A stretch of DNA of 64,000 bases. It comes from Thermomonas sp. S9 (GTDB lineage: Bacteria; Pseudomonadota; Gammaproteobacteria; Xanthomonadales; Xanthomonadaceae). This document shows, in pieces, positions 31,675 to 42,442 of the stretch; within the stretch, counting starts at the first letter, position 1; each line of letters starts with the position of its first letter. The notes under the pieces were generated by a model that worked only from the letters and a program-made list of their open reading frames with translations, did not search any database and had not been told where the DNA came from. The stretch covers positions 1,779,001-1,843,000 of the forward strand of contig NZ_JAJDFY010000001.1 of NCBI RefSeq assembly GCF_024704365.1, in the 5' to 3' direction. The position numbers were made by a program, and so were the translations under genes.

Positions 31675-34600
31675 GTGCCACCCATCCGCCCACGCGCCTC
31701 GCTGCTCCGCAGGCTGTCCCTGTCGATCTGGGGCATGTTCCTGGCCCTGCTGCTGTCGCTGCTGGCGCTGGGCTACCTGGGGATGCGCCTGGGCGCGGAC
31801 CGGCTGGTGCCGATCGTGGCGCAGCGCTCGGCGATGCTGCGCGCGGCCAGCGGCGAAGGGCTGTTCCTGCAGGCCGAGCAGAGCGTGGCGCGCCTGCACC
31901 GGGAGCTGCTGGAGCGGCTGCGGCATGCCGACCACGACGCCACCCTGGCCCGCTTCCACGCGCTGTTCGAGCGCAGCCAGGACGGGCTGTGGCGGCTGCG
32001 GCCGGACCTGGTGGACCCCGAACGCGCGCCCACCCTGTATCTGCACCAGCCAGCCCAGGGGCTGGGCGAATCGGCGCGCATCCGCGCGGTGGTGGCCTTT
32101 GATCTGCTGCGCGAGCAGGGCCCGGCGCTGTCGCCGCCGTTCTATTCGGTGTACATGGACTTCGTCGAGGACGGCCTGCTGGTGTACTCGCGCGGGCGCG
32201 ATCTCGCGGCCGGGGCGGATGCCACCTACACCAATACCGGCTACCCGACCATGCAGGGCTCCGAGCCGCGGCGCAACCCGCAGCGCCGGCTGTTCTGGAC
32301 CCCGGTGTACCTGGATCGCCAGGCCAATACCTGGATGGTTTCGGTGATCCAGCCGCTGGACTGGCAGGGCCAATGGGTGGGCACCGTCGGCCACGACATT
32401 GCCATCCAGAGCCTGCTGGACCACAACGCCGTGCAGAACCAGGGCGGCGCGCTGGAGCTGGTGATGAGCGCCGACGGCGCGCTGATCGCGCATCCGCAGC
32501 TGCGCCAGCGGATCGCCGCCGCGCACGGGCAGCTGAGCATCGCCAGCCTCGGCGACCCGCAGCTGGCCCAGGTGCACGCCACCCTCGCCGCCGCCGGGAC
32601 CGCGCAGGGCGCGCGGCGCTCGCCGGACGGCCGCCTGTGGGTGGGCTGGGCCACCATCCACGGCCCCGGCTGGTACCAGGTGTACGTGCTGCCGCAGGCG
32701 GTGATCGACCGCATCCTGGCCTGGGGGCTGCTGGCCCTGTTCGCGTTCGGGGTGCTGGGCCTGCTGCCGGGCATGTGGCTGCTGCGGCGGCGGATCCACC
32801 GCCTGGTCGCGCTGCCGCTGCAGCGCCTGACGCGCGCGGTGGACGAACTGGGCCAGGGCCAGCAGCCCAACCCGATCGCCATGCCGGGCGACGACGAGCT
32901 GGGCCGGCTGGCCGGCGCGTTCGATGACATGGTGGAGGAAGTGGCGCAGCAGCGGGCTCTGCAGCACGCGCACGCGCAGGCCCTGCAGACCGAGGTGGAC
33001 GAGCGTCGCGAGTTCATGCAGCGCCTGCAGGAGGAGCGCACCCGCCTGCATACCCTGCTCGGCGCGATGCGCCAGGGCATCGTGTTCGTCAACAGCGAAC
33101 AGGTGGTGGTGTACTGCAATGCCGCCTTCCTGACGATGTGGGCTTCGCCGGCGAAGCCAGCATCATCGGCCGCTCGACCCGCGAAGGAATCGCCGACATT
33201 CTGCCGCTGGTGCGCGATCCGGAGGCGCTGCTGGAGCGCCTGCGCGCCTCGATCGCGGCCCCGCTGGAGCCGGCGCATTTCGAGATCCCGCTGGTGGATG
33301 GCCGCACCATCGTGCACGACGCCTACCCGCTGCAGGACGCGCAGGGCCGCCACATCGGCCGGCTGTGGGTACAGGAGGACGTCACCCGCGAGCGCGAGGT
33401 CGCGGCGCAGCTGGTGCAGCTGGCCGAGCACGACGTGCTGACCGGGCTCAACAACCGGCATCGCTTCGAGCAGGACCTCGAGGCCTTCTTCCACGCCGCC
33501 GAGCGCACGCCCAGCCAGCTGGCGCTGCTGGTGTTCGACCTCGACGAGTTCAAGTACGTCAACGACACCTACGGCCACCGCGCCGGCGATGCCGTGCTGA
33601 ACCGGATCGCGGTGGAAATACGCATGCTGATCCGCGGCGAGGACACCCTGTACCGCCTGGGCGGCGACGAATTCGTGGTGCTGATGGCGCATGCCAGCGA
33701 GCACGAGGCCGCCCAGCTGGCCGAGCGCATCGTCCGCCGCATCGCCCAGGCTCCGCAGGATCTGGGCGAGCAGACCCTGCGCCTGACCTGCAGCCTGGGC
33801 ATCGCCCATTTCCCCACCCACGCCGGCAACGCCCAGGACCTGGTGGCACACGCCGACATGGCGATGTACCAGGCCAAGCACACCGGCAAGAACCGCTGGA
33901 GCGTGTATCGCCCCGACCACGACGCCTCGCGCGCGATGGCGGTGCACCTGGGCTGGAACGACCGCATCGCGCATGCGGCTCGAGCATGACCTGCTGCGCC
34001 TGCATTTCCAGGGCATCTACCGCGCCCGCGACGGCCACCTGGAGCACCTCGAGGCGTTGCTGCGGATGGAGGACGCCGCCCAGCCCGGCACCCTGATCCT
34101 GCCGGCGGAGTTCATCGGCCATGCGGAGAAGAGCGGCAAGATCCTCGAGATCGACCGCTGGGTGATCCGCCGCTGCATCGGCCTGCTGGCCGCGCATCCG
34201 CACCTGCCGGCGCTGGCGGTGAACATCTCCGGGCGCTCGTTCGACGATCCCGACCTGCCCGCCTTCATCGCCGAGGAGCTGCGCCAGCGCCACGTCTCGC
34301 CGCGGCGCCTGCTGGTGGAGCTGACCGAGACCGCGGCGGTGTCCGACATGGGCGATGCCGCGCGCTTCATCGCGGCGCTGCGCCGCACCGGCTGCCTGGT
34401 CTGCCTGGACGACTTCGGCGCCGGCTTCGCCTCGTTCGCCTACCTCAAGCACCTCAACGCCGACATCCTCAAGATCGACGGCATGTTCATCCGCGACCTG
34501 CCGCAGGACGCCGACAACCAGGTGTTCGTGCGCACCATCATCGACGTGGCGCGCGGCATGGGCAAGCAGACCGTGGCCGAGTTCGTGGAGGACGGGCGCA

Positions 34601-34713
34601 CGTTGCTGATGCTGCGCGAGATGGGCGTGGACATGGTCCAGGGCTACCACCTGGACCGCCCCAAGGCCGAGCACCCGGCCCTGCAGCCGCCGCCGTTCGG
34701 CGCGCGCCGCTGA
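31675..34713 (+). CDS. Membrane sensor GGDEF-EAL protein (c-di-GMP turnover), two frameshifts
   Basis: Restored length is about 1012 residues from GTG 31675, which has AGGG 7 bases upstream. Membrane helix at about 18-38; periplasmic Cache-like sensor to about 340; second helix (ILAWGLLALFAFGVLGLLPG); HAMP; coiled coil; PAS (LLGAMRQGIVFVNSEQVVVYC); GGDEF with intact RLGGDEF; EAL with LEALLRM, AVNISGRS, VELTET, CLDDFGAGFAS, ILKIDGMFI and QGYHLDRP. Both catalytic halves look active. The frame breaks at 33140-33142 (G lost) and 33977-33978 (extra G); the net length is unchanged. A poor TCAAGTAA box at 31618 lacks a proper sigma-28 -10. Confidence 0.88.
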
Positions 34714-34740
34714 GCGCGCCGCGGCGGGCCGGCCGGCGCC

Positions 34741-37311
34741 TCAGCCGGCGCCGATCCGCGCGCGCAGGTGCGCCAGCGATTCCTCCACCTGGTCGACCAG
34801 CACCAGGCACAGCTCGCCCGGCTGCAGCAGCTCCAGCGCGCGATCGATCGCGGCGAACTCGCCGTGGATCTCCTCCACCACCCGCGTGCGCGGCGCGCCC
34901 TGCAGGCCTTCGCGCAGCAACCCCAGCACCTCGCCGTCGGTGCGCCCGCGCTGGCAGGCGTCCTGGTACAGGATCACGGTGTCGAAGGCGGCACCGAGGA
35001 TGCGGGTCTGCTGGCGGATGTCCTCGTCGCGGCGGTCGCCGGCGCCGCTGATCACCACCGTGCGCCGCAGCGCCGGCAGGTTCTCCACCGCCGCCACCAG
35101 CGCCGCCATCGCGTCCGGGTTGTGGCCGTAGTCGGCGATCACGGTGGCGCCCTTGAACGGCATCACGTTGAACCGCCCTGGCGCATTCCCGCTATCGGCG
35201 TTGAAGCTGGCCAAGCCCTGGCGGATCACGCCCCAGTCCAGCCCCAGCGCCCAGCCGGCGGCGAGCGCGGCCATCGCGTTGTCCACCTGGAAGCCGATCC
35301 GGCCGCCGTGGGTCACCGGCACCCCGGCCAGCGGCAGCCGGGTCTCGAACCCGCCTTCCATCGCCACCAGGTCGCCGTCCTGCACGAACACCACCCGCCC
35401 GCCCTGGGCGCGGTGCGCGGCCAGCACCGGCTGGTCGCCGTCGGCGGCGAAGAAGATCACCCTGCCCGGGCAGTGCGCGGCCATCGCCGCGACCACCGGG
35501 TCGGCCGCGTTGAGCACCGCGAAGCCGGATCGGGCGACGTTGCGCACCACCACCCGCTTCAGCACCGCCAGGTCGTCCACGGTGGTGATGAAGTTCAGGC
35601 CCAGGTGGTCGCCCATGCCGATGTTGGTCACCACCGCCACGTCGGCGTGGTCGAACGCCAGCCCCTCGCGCAGCAGCCCGCCGCGCGCGGTCTCGAACAC
35701 CGCCGCGTCCACCAGCGGGTTCAACAGCACGTTGCGCGCGCTGCGCGGGCCGGAGCAGTCGCCGGAATCGATCTGCACGCCGTTGACGTAGATGCCGTCG
35801 GTATTGGTCATGCCCACGCCCAGCCCGCGGGTGCGCAGCAGGTGCGCGATCAGGCGCACGGTGGTGGTCTTGCCGTTGGTGCCGGTGACCGCCACCACCG
35901 GGATGCGTCCGTTCTCGCCGGGCGGGAACATGGCGTCGATGATCGCCTTGCCCACGTCGCGCGGCTTGCCGTACGACGGCGCCAGGTGCATGCGCAGGCC
36001 CGGCGCGGCGTTGACCTCGACGATCCCGCCGCCCTGTTCCTCCAGCGGGCGCAGCACGGTCTCGCACACCACGTCCACCCCGCAGATGTCCAGCCCGACC
36101 ATGCGCGCGGCCTCCACCGCGCGCGCCGCCACCTCCGGGTGCACGTCGCCGGTGACATCGGTGGCGGTGCCGCCGGTGGACAGGTTAGCGTTGTTGCGCA
36201 GCACCACCCGGCGCCCCTTCTCGGGCACCGAGTCGGCATCCAGCCCCTGCTTTTCCAGCGTGCGCAGGGCGATCTCGTCGAAGCGGATGCGGGTCAGCGA
36301 AGTGGCATGGCCCTCGCCACGGCGCGGGTCGGCATTTACCTGCTCGACCAGCGCGCGCACGCTGGACACGCCATCGCCGATCACGTTCGGCGGCTCGCGC
36401 CGGGCCGCCGCCACCAGGCGGTCGCCGACCACCAGCAGGCGGTAGTCGCCGCCGGGCAGGTAGCGCTCCACCATCACCTCGTCGCGGAATTCGCGCGCCA
36501 CATCAAAGGCGCGACGGATGTCGGCCTCGGCGTGCAGGTTCACGGTGACGCCCTTGCCCTGGTTGCCGTCCAGCGGCTTCACCACCACCGGCAGGCCGAT
36601 CTCCTGCGCGGCCGCCCAGGCCTCGTCGGCGCTGGCCACCGGCCGACCTTCCGGCACCGGCACCCCGGCCGCTCGCAGCAATTTCTTGGTCAGCGCCTTG
36701 TCCTGGGCGATGGCTTCCGCGATCGCGCTGGTGCTGTCCATCTCCGCGGCCTGGATGCGCCGCTGGCGACTGCCCCAGCCCAGCTGCACCAGGCTGCCGG
36801 CGGTCAGTCGCCGGTACGGGATGCCGCGGTTCACCGCGGCTTCTACGATGGCGCCGGTGCTCGGCCCCAGGCGCGCGTCCTCGTCCAGCGCGCGCAGTTC
36901 CGCCAGCGCCCCTTCGAGGTCGAACGGTGCGTCCTCGCGCGCGGCCTGGCACAGCTGCTCGGCCAGCTGCAGCGCGCGCCGGCCCACCGCTTCCTCGCTG
37001 TACTCCACCACGATCTGGAACACGCCCGGGTCCACCGTGCGCGCGGTGCGGCTGAAGGTCACCGGGCAGCCGGCCTGCGCCTGCAGGCACAGCGCGGTGA
37101 ACTCCAGCGCGTGCGCCAGGGTGAGGGTCTCGGACTGGCGGGTGGTGCGCAGGAAGCCGAGCTCCGGGAAGCGCTGGCGCAGGCGTTCCTCGAAGCCGGG
37201 GATGCTGTCCAGCGGGCGCTCGCCCTGCGACAGGGTGACGATGGCCTCGATCGCGGTGCGCCGGGTCCACAGGTTGGGGCCGCGCAGGGCCCGGATGCGG
37301 GAAATATCCAT
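34741..37311 (-). CDS. cphA: Cyanophycin synthetase
   Basis: 856 residues, the usual size for CphA. N-terminal domain beginning MDISRIRALRGPNLWTRR; ATP-grasp domain (VVVKPLDGNQGKGVTVNL, about residue 240) that adds Asp to the backbone; Mur-ligase-like domain with P-loop VAVTGTNGKTTTVRL at about 475-489 that adds Arg. It makes the nitrogen store multi-L-arginyl-poly-L-aspartate. The start at 37311 overlaps the stop of the cphA2-like gene (ATGA). The frame is intact. No cyanophycinase (cphB) is in the window. The divergent ABC exporter and DUF1854 gene are likely part of the same locus. Confidence 0.95.
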   Translation of the reverse strand: MDISRIRALRGPNLWTRRTAIEAIVTLSQGERPLDSIPGFEERLRQRFPELGFLRTTRQSETLTLAHALEFTALCLQAQAGCPVTFSRTARTVDPGVFQIVVEYSEEAVGRRALQLAEQLCQAAREDAPFDLEGALAELRALDEDARLGPSTGAIVEAAVNRGIPYRRLTAGSLVQLGWGSRQRRIQAAEMDSTSAIAEAIAQDKALTKKLLRAAGVPVPEGRPVASADEAWAAAQEIGLPVVVKPLDGNQGKGVTVNLHAEADIRRAFDVAREFRDEVMVERYLPGGDYRLLVVGDRLVAAARREPPNVIGDGVSSVRALVEQVNADPRRGEGHATSLTRIRFDEIALRTLEKQGLDADSVPEKGRRVVLRNNANLSTGGTATDVTGDVHPEVAARAVEAARMVGLDICGVDVVCETVLRPLEEQGGGIVEVNAAPGLRMHLAPSYGKPRDVGKAIIDAMFPPGENGRIPVVAVTGTNGKTTTVRLIAHLLRTRGLGVGMTNTDGIYVNGVQIDSGDCSGPRSARNVLLNPLVDAAVFETARGGLLREGLAFDHADVAVVTNIGMGDHLGLNFITTVDDLAVLKRVVVRNVARSGFAVLNAADPVVAAMAAHCPGRVIFFAADGDQPVLAAHRAQGGRVVFVQDGDLVAMEGGFETRLPLAGVPVTHGGRIGFQVDNAMAALAAGWALGLDWGVIRQGLASFNADSGNAPGRFNVMPFKGATVIADYGHNPDAMAALVAAVENLPALRRTVVISGAGDRRDEDIRQQTRILGAAFDTVILYQDACQRGRTDGEVLGLLREGLQGAPRTRVVEEIHGEFAAIDRALELLQPGELCLVLVDQVEESLAHLRARIGAG

Positions 37312-39512
37312 CACGCGCCCATGGCGTCGGTGGCGCGGGCGGCGGCCGCCCGCTCCTGTTCGAAATGTTCGATGCCGGCCGGGATCAGATCCACCGGCAC
37401 GTCCAGCGCCCAGGCGGCAGCGACCGCGGCCAGCACCGCCTCCAGCTGGGCCGGCGTGGCCGCCGCCCCGGTCAGCGCGAAGCGCGAGGCGCGCGCCAGC
37501 GGCTCCTCGTTGCCGGCGGCCGCCAGCACGATCGCGCCGTTGCGCACGAACACCGCGCGCCCGCCCTGCTCCAGGTGCGGTTCCAGCGGCGCGGCATCGG
37601 CATCGCGCGCGAACAGGATCACTTCGCCGTCGCACAGCCCGGCCATCGCGGCCACCGCCGGCTCGCAGGCGTTGAGCACCGCCGCGCCCTGCGCCAGCAC
37701 CACGTCCACCTGGGTGCGCAGCACCGCGTGCAGGCGTTCGGGCGAATCGATGTAGAACTCCGCCAGCGCAGGATCCGGATCGGCATCGGTGAGCACGCCG
37801 ACCTGGCAGCGGTCGTACGGCAGGCCCTCGGCCAGGATCGCGCGCGCGCTGGTTTCGATCACCGCGGCCTCGATCTCGCGGTTGATCAGCAGCCGCTGGC
37901 CGCCGTCGAAATGCTGGCAGGGGCGCGCCGCCAGCTGGCGCTGGTCGAGGAACAGGCCCTCGCCGCAGGCCAGCCCCACGCTGCGCCCGGACAGCCGCAG
38001 CAGATGCCCGACCAGGCGCGCCAGCAACGCCGGCTCACGGCGGCCGAGCACGCCGACGATCGGGATGCGGCCGTCGTCGCCGGCGGCGAACAGATGGTCC
38101 ACGATCGCCTGCCCGGCCGGGCGCGGCTTGCCGACCGCCGGCTTGAGGTGCATCAGCAGGCTGGGGCCGGCGTTGACCTCGACGATCGCGCCGCGGGTCT
38201 CGGACAGCGGCCGCGAGACATCGCGCGTCACCAGGTCGATCCCGGCGATGTCCAGGCCGACCACCCGCGCGGCCTGGATGGCGGCGGCGGCGACTTCAGG
38301 ATGCACCTCGTCAGTGACGTCGAAGGCCATGTTGCCGTGGCGCAGGATGAGCACCTCCTGCCCGGCCGGCGGCACCGACTCCGGCGCATAGCCCTGACGC
38401 TGCAACTCGTGGATGGCGATCGGCTCGCGCTCCAGCAGCAGGGTTTCCAGCGGGAAGCCCTCCTCCTCGCCGCGGCGCGGATCGCTGTTGATCTGCAGAT
38501 CGATCAGCTCGCGGATGCTCGAACGGCCATCGCCCACCACCCGCGCGGTATCGCCGCGGTTGGCCGCCACCAGCTTGCCGCCGACCACCAGCAGGCGGTG
38601 TTCGTCGCCCTCGATGAAGCGCTCCACCATCACCCCGCTGCCCTCGGCCAGCGCACCGGCATACGCGGTTTCCACGTCCTGCCGGGTCTTGAGGTCGGCG
38701 AACACGCCGCGCCCGTGGTTGGCATCCAGCGGCTTCACCACCACCGGCAGGCCGATCTCCTGCGCCGCCTCCCAGGCGTCCGCGGCGTCCTCCACCAGCC
38801 GCCCTTCCGGCACCGGCACGCCGCAGCTGGCCAGCAGGGTCTTGGTGAGGTCCTTGTCGCGCGAGATGCTTCGGCGATCGCGCTGGTGCGCTCGGTCTCG
38901 GCGGTCCAGATCCGGCGCTGGCGGCGGCCGTAGCCCAGCTGCACCAGGTTGCCGTCGGTCAGCCCCAGGTGCGGGATGCCGCGCTCGCCGGCGGCCTCCA
39001 CGATGGCCGCGGTGCTGGGCCCGAGCAGGCGGCGGTCGGCCAGCTCGCGCAGCGGGGGCAGCCGCGCCGGCAGGTCGAATCCGGTGTCGTTGATCGCGGC
39101 CATCAGCAGGTCGCGCGCCAGCAGCAGGCAGGCGCGGCTGACCTGCTCGTCGCGCGAGCGCACGGCTACCTTGTAGAGGCCGCGCGGCCCGGCCTCGCGC
39201 GCCTTGCCGAAACCGGTCTGCATGCCGACCTGGGTCTGTAGTTCGAGGGTGATGTGCTCGGAGGATGTGCGCCGGCCAGGTGCCCTCGCGCAGGCGCTGC
39301 ACGAAGCCGCCCGGCGCGCCCACGCTGCAACGGTGCTCCTGCAGCCCCGGCAGCCAGGCCAGCAGGCGCTCGGTGAGCCCGTCGATGCGGTTGGAGGGAT
39401 AGTCCTCGAGACCGCCGATGTCCACCCAGGCTTCCAGCACCGGGCGGTAGGTCCAGAGGTTGGGGCCGCGCAGATAGGCGACCCGCAGGATGGTGATGTC
39501 GTCGTGCTTCAT
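37311..39512 (-). CDS. cphA2: CphA2-like cyanophycin synthetase homologue (degenerate Mur-ligase P-loop; two compensating frameshifts)
   Basis: Restored length is 733 residues from ATG 39512. The N-terminal and ATP-grasp halves match CphA (YLRGPNLWTYRPVLEAW; VVVKPLDANHGRGVFADL). The C-terminal half is shorter, and at the place of the CphA P-loop it reads GVLGRREPALLARLVGHL, with no GxNGKT. That is the CphA2 pattern; CphA2 in cyanobacteria re-polymerises beta-Asp-Arg dipeptides rather than free Asp and Arg. Frame breaks at 39260-39261 (extra G) and 38867-38868 (G lost) scramble about 130 residues in a literal reading but cancel out. Upstream partner of cphA in one operon. Confidence 0.85.
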   Translation of the reverse strand: MKHDDITILRVAYLRGPNLWTYRPVLEAWVDIGGLEDYPSNRIDGLTERLLAWLPGLQEHRCSVGAPGGFVQRLREGTWPAHILRAHHPRTTDPGRHADRFRQGARGRAARPLQGSRALARRAGQPRLPAAGARPADGRDQRHRIRPAGAAAPAARAGRPPPARAQHRGHRGGRRRARHPAPGADRRQPGAAGLRPPPAPDLDRRDRAHQRDRRSISRDKDLTKTLLASCGVPVPEGRLVEDAADAWEAAQEIGLPVVVKPLDANHGRGVFADLKTRQDVETAYAGALAEGSGVMVERFIEGDEHRLLVVGGKLVAANRGDTARVVGDGRSSIRELIDLQINSDPRRGEEEGFPLETLLLEREPIAIHELQRQGYAPESVPPAGQEVLILRHGNMAFDVTDEVHPEVAAAAIQAARVVGLDIAGIDLVTRDVSRPLSETRGAIVEVNAGPSLLMHLKPAVGKPRPAGQAIVDHLFAAGDDGRIPIVGVLGRREPALLARLVGHLLRLSGRSVGLACGEGLFLDQRQLAARPCQHFDGGQRLLINREIEAAVIETSARAILAEGLPYDRCQVGVLTDADPDPALAEFYIDSPERLHAVLRTQVDVVLAQGAAVLNACEPAVAAMAGLCDGEVILFARDADAAPLEPHLEQGGRAVFVRNGAIVLAAAGNEEPLARASRFALTGAAATPAQLEAVLAAVAAAWALDVPVDLIPAGIEHFEQERAAAARATDAMGA

Positions 39513-39576
39513 GTCGGCGCTGCGGGTCGGCAGATGCGTCGCCTCGGGCGCCCTGCCGCTCGCTATACTTTGCTCC

Positions 39577-39595
39577 CTCTGGATGCCATCCAGAG
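39577..39595. promoter_or_regulatory. Inverted repeat in the cphA2/ABC exporter divergent region
   Basis: CTCTGGAT / ATCCAGAG (39577-39584 with 39588-39595), 3-base centre. It lies in the 138-base gap that separates the two halves of the cyanophycin locus, 8 bases after a TATACT -10-like element. It is a candidate shared operator. Confidence 0.45.
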
Positions 39596-39650
39596 TAGCG
39601 GAGCCGGGCTCTGGCGTCATATTACGGATTCTTTAAAAAACAGCCGCCCC

Positions 39651-41955
39651 ATGCCCGCGCCCGCCGCTCCCGCGCCCATCGCCACGCCCGCTGCCTGCCA
39701 CGGCCTGCCAGCCCACTGGCAGGAACCCCTGCAGCAGCGACTGCAGCCCGGCGAAACCGCGCTGGCCGCGCTCGCGATCGATCTCGACGACGCCCTGCAC
39801 TACGGCGACGGCGTGCTGGTGCTGACCGACCGCCGCCTGCTGGCGCGCCTGCCGCATGCCGCACACTGGCAGGACTGGACACTGACGAGCGATCTGCGGC
39901 TGCATCACGGCGACCACGCCGGCGTCGGCCAGCTGGAGCTGGTGGATGCCCGCCGCCGCCTGTTCCACTGCCGCTTCACCCTCGACCAGAATCTGGCCGC
40001 GCTGCGCCTGCTGTCGCAATTCGAACGCCTGCAGAAACGCACCGGGGATGCCCGTGCGACGCACGAAGACGAAGACTCGCTGTGCCCGATCTGCAAGGCC
40101 CCACTGCCGCCGGACGAGGACGACTGCCCGGCCTGCGTACGCGAGCTGCACACCCCGCCCTCCACCTGGACCCTGCTGCGCTTGTGGCGGTTCGCGCGGC
40201 CCTACCGCGGCGCGCTGCTGGCCGGCTTCCTGCTCACCCTGGCCTCGACCGGCGCCACCCTGGTGCCGCCGTACCTGACCATGCCGCTGATGGACAAGGT
40301 GCTGATCCCGTTCCAGAACGGGCAGCCGATCGACCAGCGCCTGGTGCTGATGCTGCTCGGCGGCATCCTCGGCTCGGCGCTGCTGGCCTGGTTCCTGGGC
40401 TGGGCGCGCACCTACATCCTGGCGCTGGTGTCCGAGCGCATCGGCTGCGACCTGCGCACGGTGACCTACGAGCACCTGCTCACGCTGTCGCTGGAGTACT
40501 TCGGCGCCAAGCGCACCGGCGACCTGCTGACCCGGATCGGCTCGGAATCCGACCGCATCTGCCTGTACCTGTCGCTGCACCTGCTGGATTTCGCCACCGA
40601 CGTGCTGATGCTGGCGATGATCGCGGCCATCCTGTTCTCGATCAATCCGATGCTGGCGCTGGTGACACTGCTGCCGCTGCCGCTGATCGCATGGTTGATC
40701 CAGCTGGTACGCAACCGCCTGCGCACCGGCTTCGAGAAGATCGACCGCGCCTGGTCGGAGCTGAGCAGCGTGCTGGCCGACACCATCCCCGGCATCCGCG
40801 TGGTCAAGGCGTTCGCCCAGGAAGGCCGTGAGACCCGCCGCTTCCGCGAGGCCAACCGCCATTACCTCGCGATCAACGACCGCCTGAACAAGGTGTGGTC
40901 GCTGTTCACCCCGACCGTCACTCTGCTCACCGAGCTGGGGCTGATCGTGGTGTGGGCGTTCGGCATCTGGCAGGTGTCGCGGCACCAGATCACGGTGGGC
41001 GTGCTGACCGCGTTCCTGGCCTACATCGGCCGCTTCTACACCCGCCTGGACTCGATGAGCCGGATCGTGTCGGTGACCCAGAAGGCGGCGGCCGGCGCCA
41101 AGCGCATCTTCGACATCCTCGACCATGTCTCCAGCGTGCCGGAACCGGCGCGCCCGGTGCCGCTGCCGGCCGCGCGCGGCGCGCTCACGCTGCGCGACGT
41201 CGGCTTCCGCTACGGCAACCGCGGGGTGATCCGCGGCCTCGACCTGGAGATCCGCCCGGGCGAGATGATCGGCCTGGTCGGCCACAGCGGCTCCGGCAAG
41301 ACCACCCTGGTCAACCTGATCTGCCGCTTCTACGACGTCACCCAGGGCGCGATCCTGGTGGATGGCATCGACATCCGCTCGGTCGCGCTGGCCGACTACC
41401 GCCGCCACATCGGCCTGGTGCTGCAGGAGCCCTTCCTGTTCTTCGGCACCATCGCCGAGAACATCGCCTACGGCCGCCCCGACGCCAGCCGCGAGGAGAT
41501 CGTGGCCGCGGCCCGCGCCGCGCACGCGCACGAGTTCATCCTGCGCCTGCCGCACGGCTACGACTCGCTGGTGGGCGAGCGCGGACAGGGCCTGTCGGGC
41601 GGCGAACGCCAGCGCATCTCGATCGCGCGCGCTGCTGATCGACCCGCGCTTTTTGATCCTGGACGAGGCCACCTCGTCGGTGGACACCGAGACCGAGAAG
41701 GAAATCCAGCGCGCGCTGGACAACCTGGTGCAGGGCCGCACCACCCTCGCCATCGCCCATCGCCTGTCCACCCTGCGCAAGGCCGACCGGCTGGTGGTGA
41801 TGGAGCGCGGGCGGATCGTGGAAGTGGGCCCGCACGACGAGCTGATGGCGCGCCAGGGCGCGTACTGGCGGCTGTACCAGGCGCAGCTGCGCAACGTGGA
41901 CCAGGAAGAGGCGCTGGCCGAACTGCCGCTGGAAGGAGTGCCGCATGAGCGCTGA
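39651..41955 (+). CDS. Cyanophycin-associated ABC exporter with N-terminal PH-like domain and zinc ribbon (one frameshift)
   Basis: Restored length is 768 residues. The first ~130 residues look like a bacterial PH-type fold ([18 protein letters not shown]). A zinc ribbon follows with C145-x2-C148-x10-C159-x2-C162. Then a full type-I exporter half-transporter: six membrane helices (about 180-480), Walker [14 protein letters not shown] (about 544), signature LSGGERQ, Walker [22 protein letters not shown] run at 41624-41632 has lost two bases; restored it reads [11 protein letters not shown]. It is coupled to the DUF1854 gene (11-base overlap). The pair recurs next to cyanophycin synthetases; the cargo is unknown. 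Confidence 0.85.
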
Positions 41956-42412
41956 GTACCGGCTCGAACGCAATGCCTTCGGGCGGCTGGTGCTGACCGC
42001 CGCCGATGGCCGCGTGCACGAGGGCGTGGTGGCGGTGCGCGCCTTCCCGCTGAGCGCGCCCGACACCGGGATCGCGCTGGTCGGCGGCGACGGCCACGAG
42101 CTGGCCTGGATCCCGCACCTGGACGCGCTGGACCCGGCGCGGCGCGCGCTGGTGGAGGCCGAACTCGGCCAACGCGAATTCGTGCCGGTGATCCGGCGCC
42201 TGCGCGAGGTGTCCACCTTCGCCACCCCCAGCCAGTGGACGGTCACCACCGACCGCGGCGATACCCGCTTCATCCTCAAGAGCGAGGACGACATCCGCCG
42301 ACTGGGCGCGCACGCCCTGCTGGTGGCCGACAGCCACGGCGTGCACTACCTGATCCCGGACCTGCTGGCGCTAGACCGCCACAGCCGCCGCCTGCTCGAC
42401 CGCTTCCTGTAG
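41945..42412 (+). CDS. DUF1854 protein, cyanophycin-associated
   Basis: 155 residues. Recognisable family stretches are RLERNAFGRLVLTAADG, VAVRAFPLSAPDTGIALVGG, LAWIPHLDAL and HYLIPDLLALDRHSRRLLDRFL. No signal peptide, membrane helix or catalytic motif is visible. The family is found beside cyanophycin synthetase and the ABC exporter encoded just upstream, with which this gene overlaps by 11 bases. It is probably an accessory subunit or regulator of the exporter. Its function is unknown. Confidence 0.85.
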   Translation: MSAEYRLERNAFGRLVLTAADGRVHEGVVAVRAFPLSAPDTGIALVGGDGHELAWIPHLDALDPARRALVEAELGQREFVPVIRRLREVSTFATPSQWTVTTDRGDTRFILKSEDDIRRLGAHALLVADSHGVHYLIPDLLALDRHSRRLLDRFL

Positions 42413-42442
42413 CGCACCGCCGCTTCCTTTCTGCTTCTTGCG

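Noticed and set aside
34714-34752. GGCGCC repeats between convergent GGDEF-EAL and cphA as a terminator
   Set aside because: Only a 6-bp stem with no T run; GC-rich chance repeats of this size are common here.
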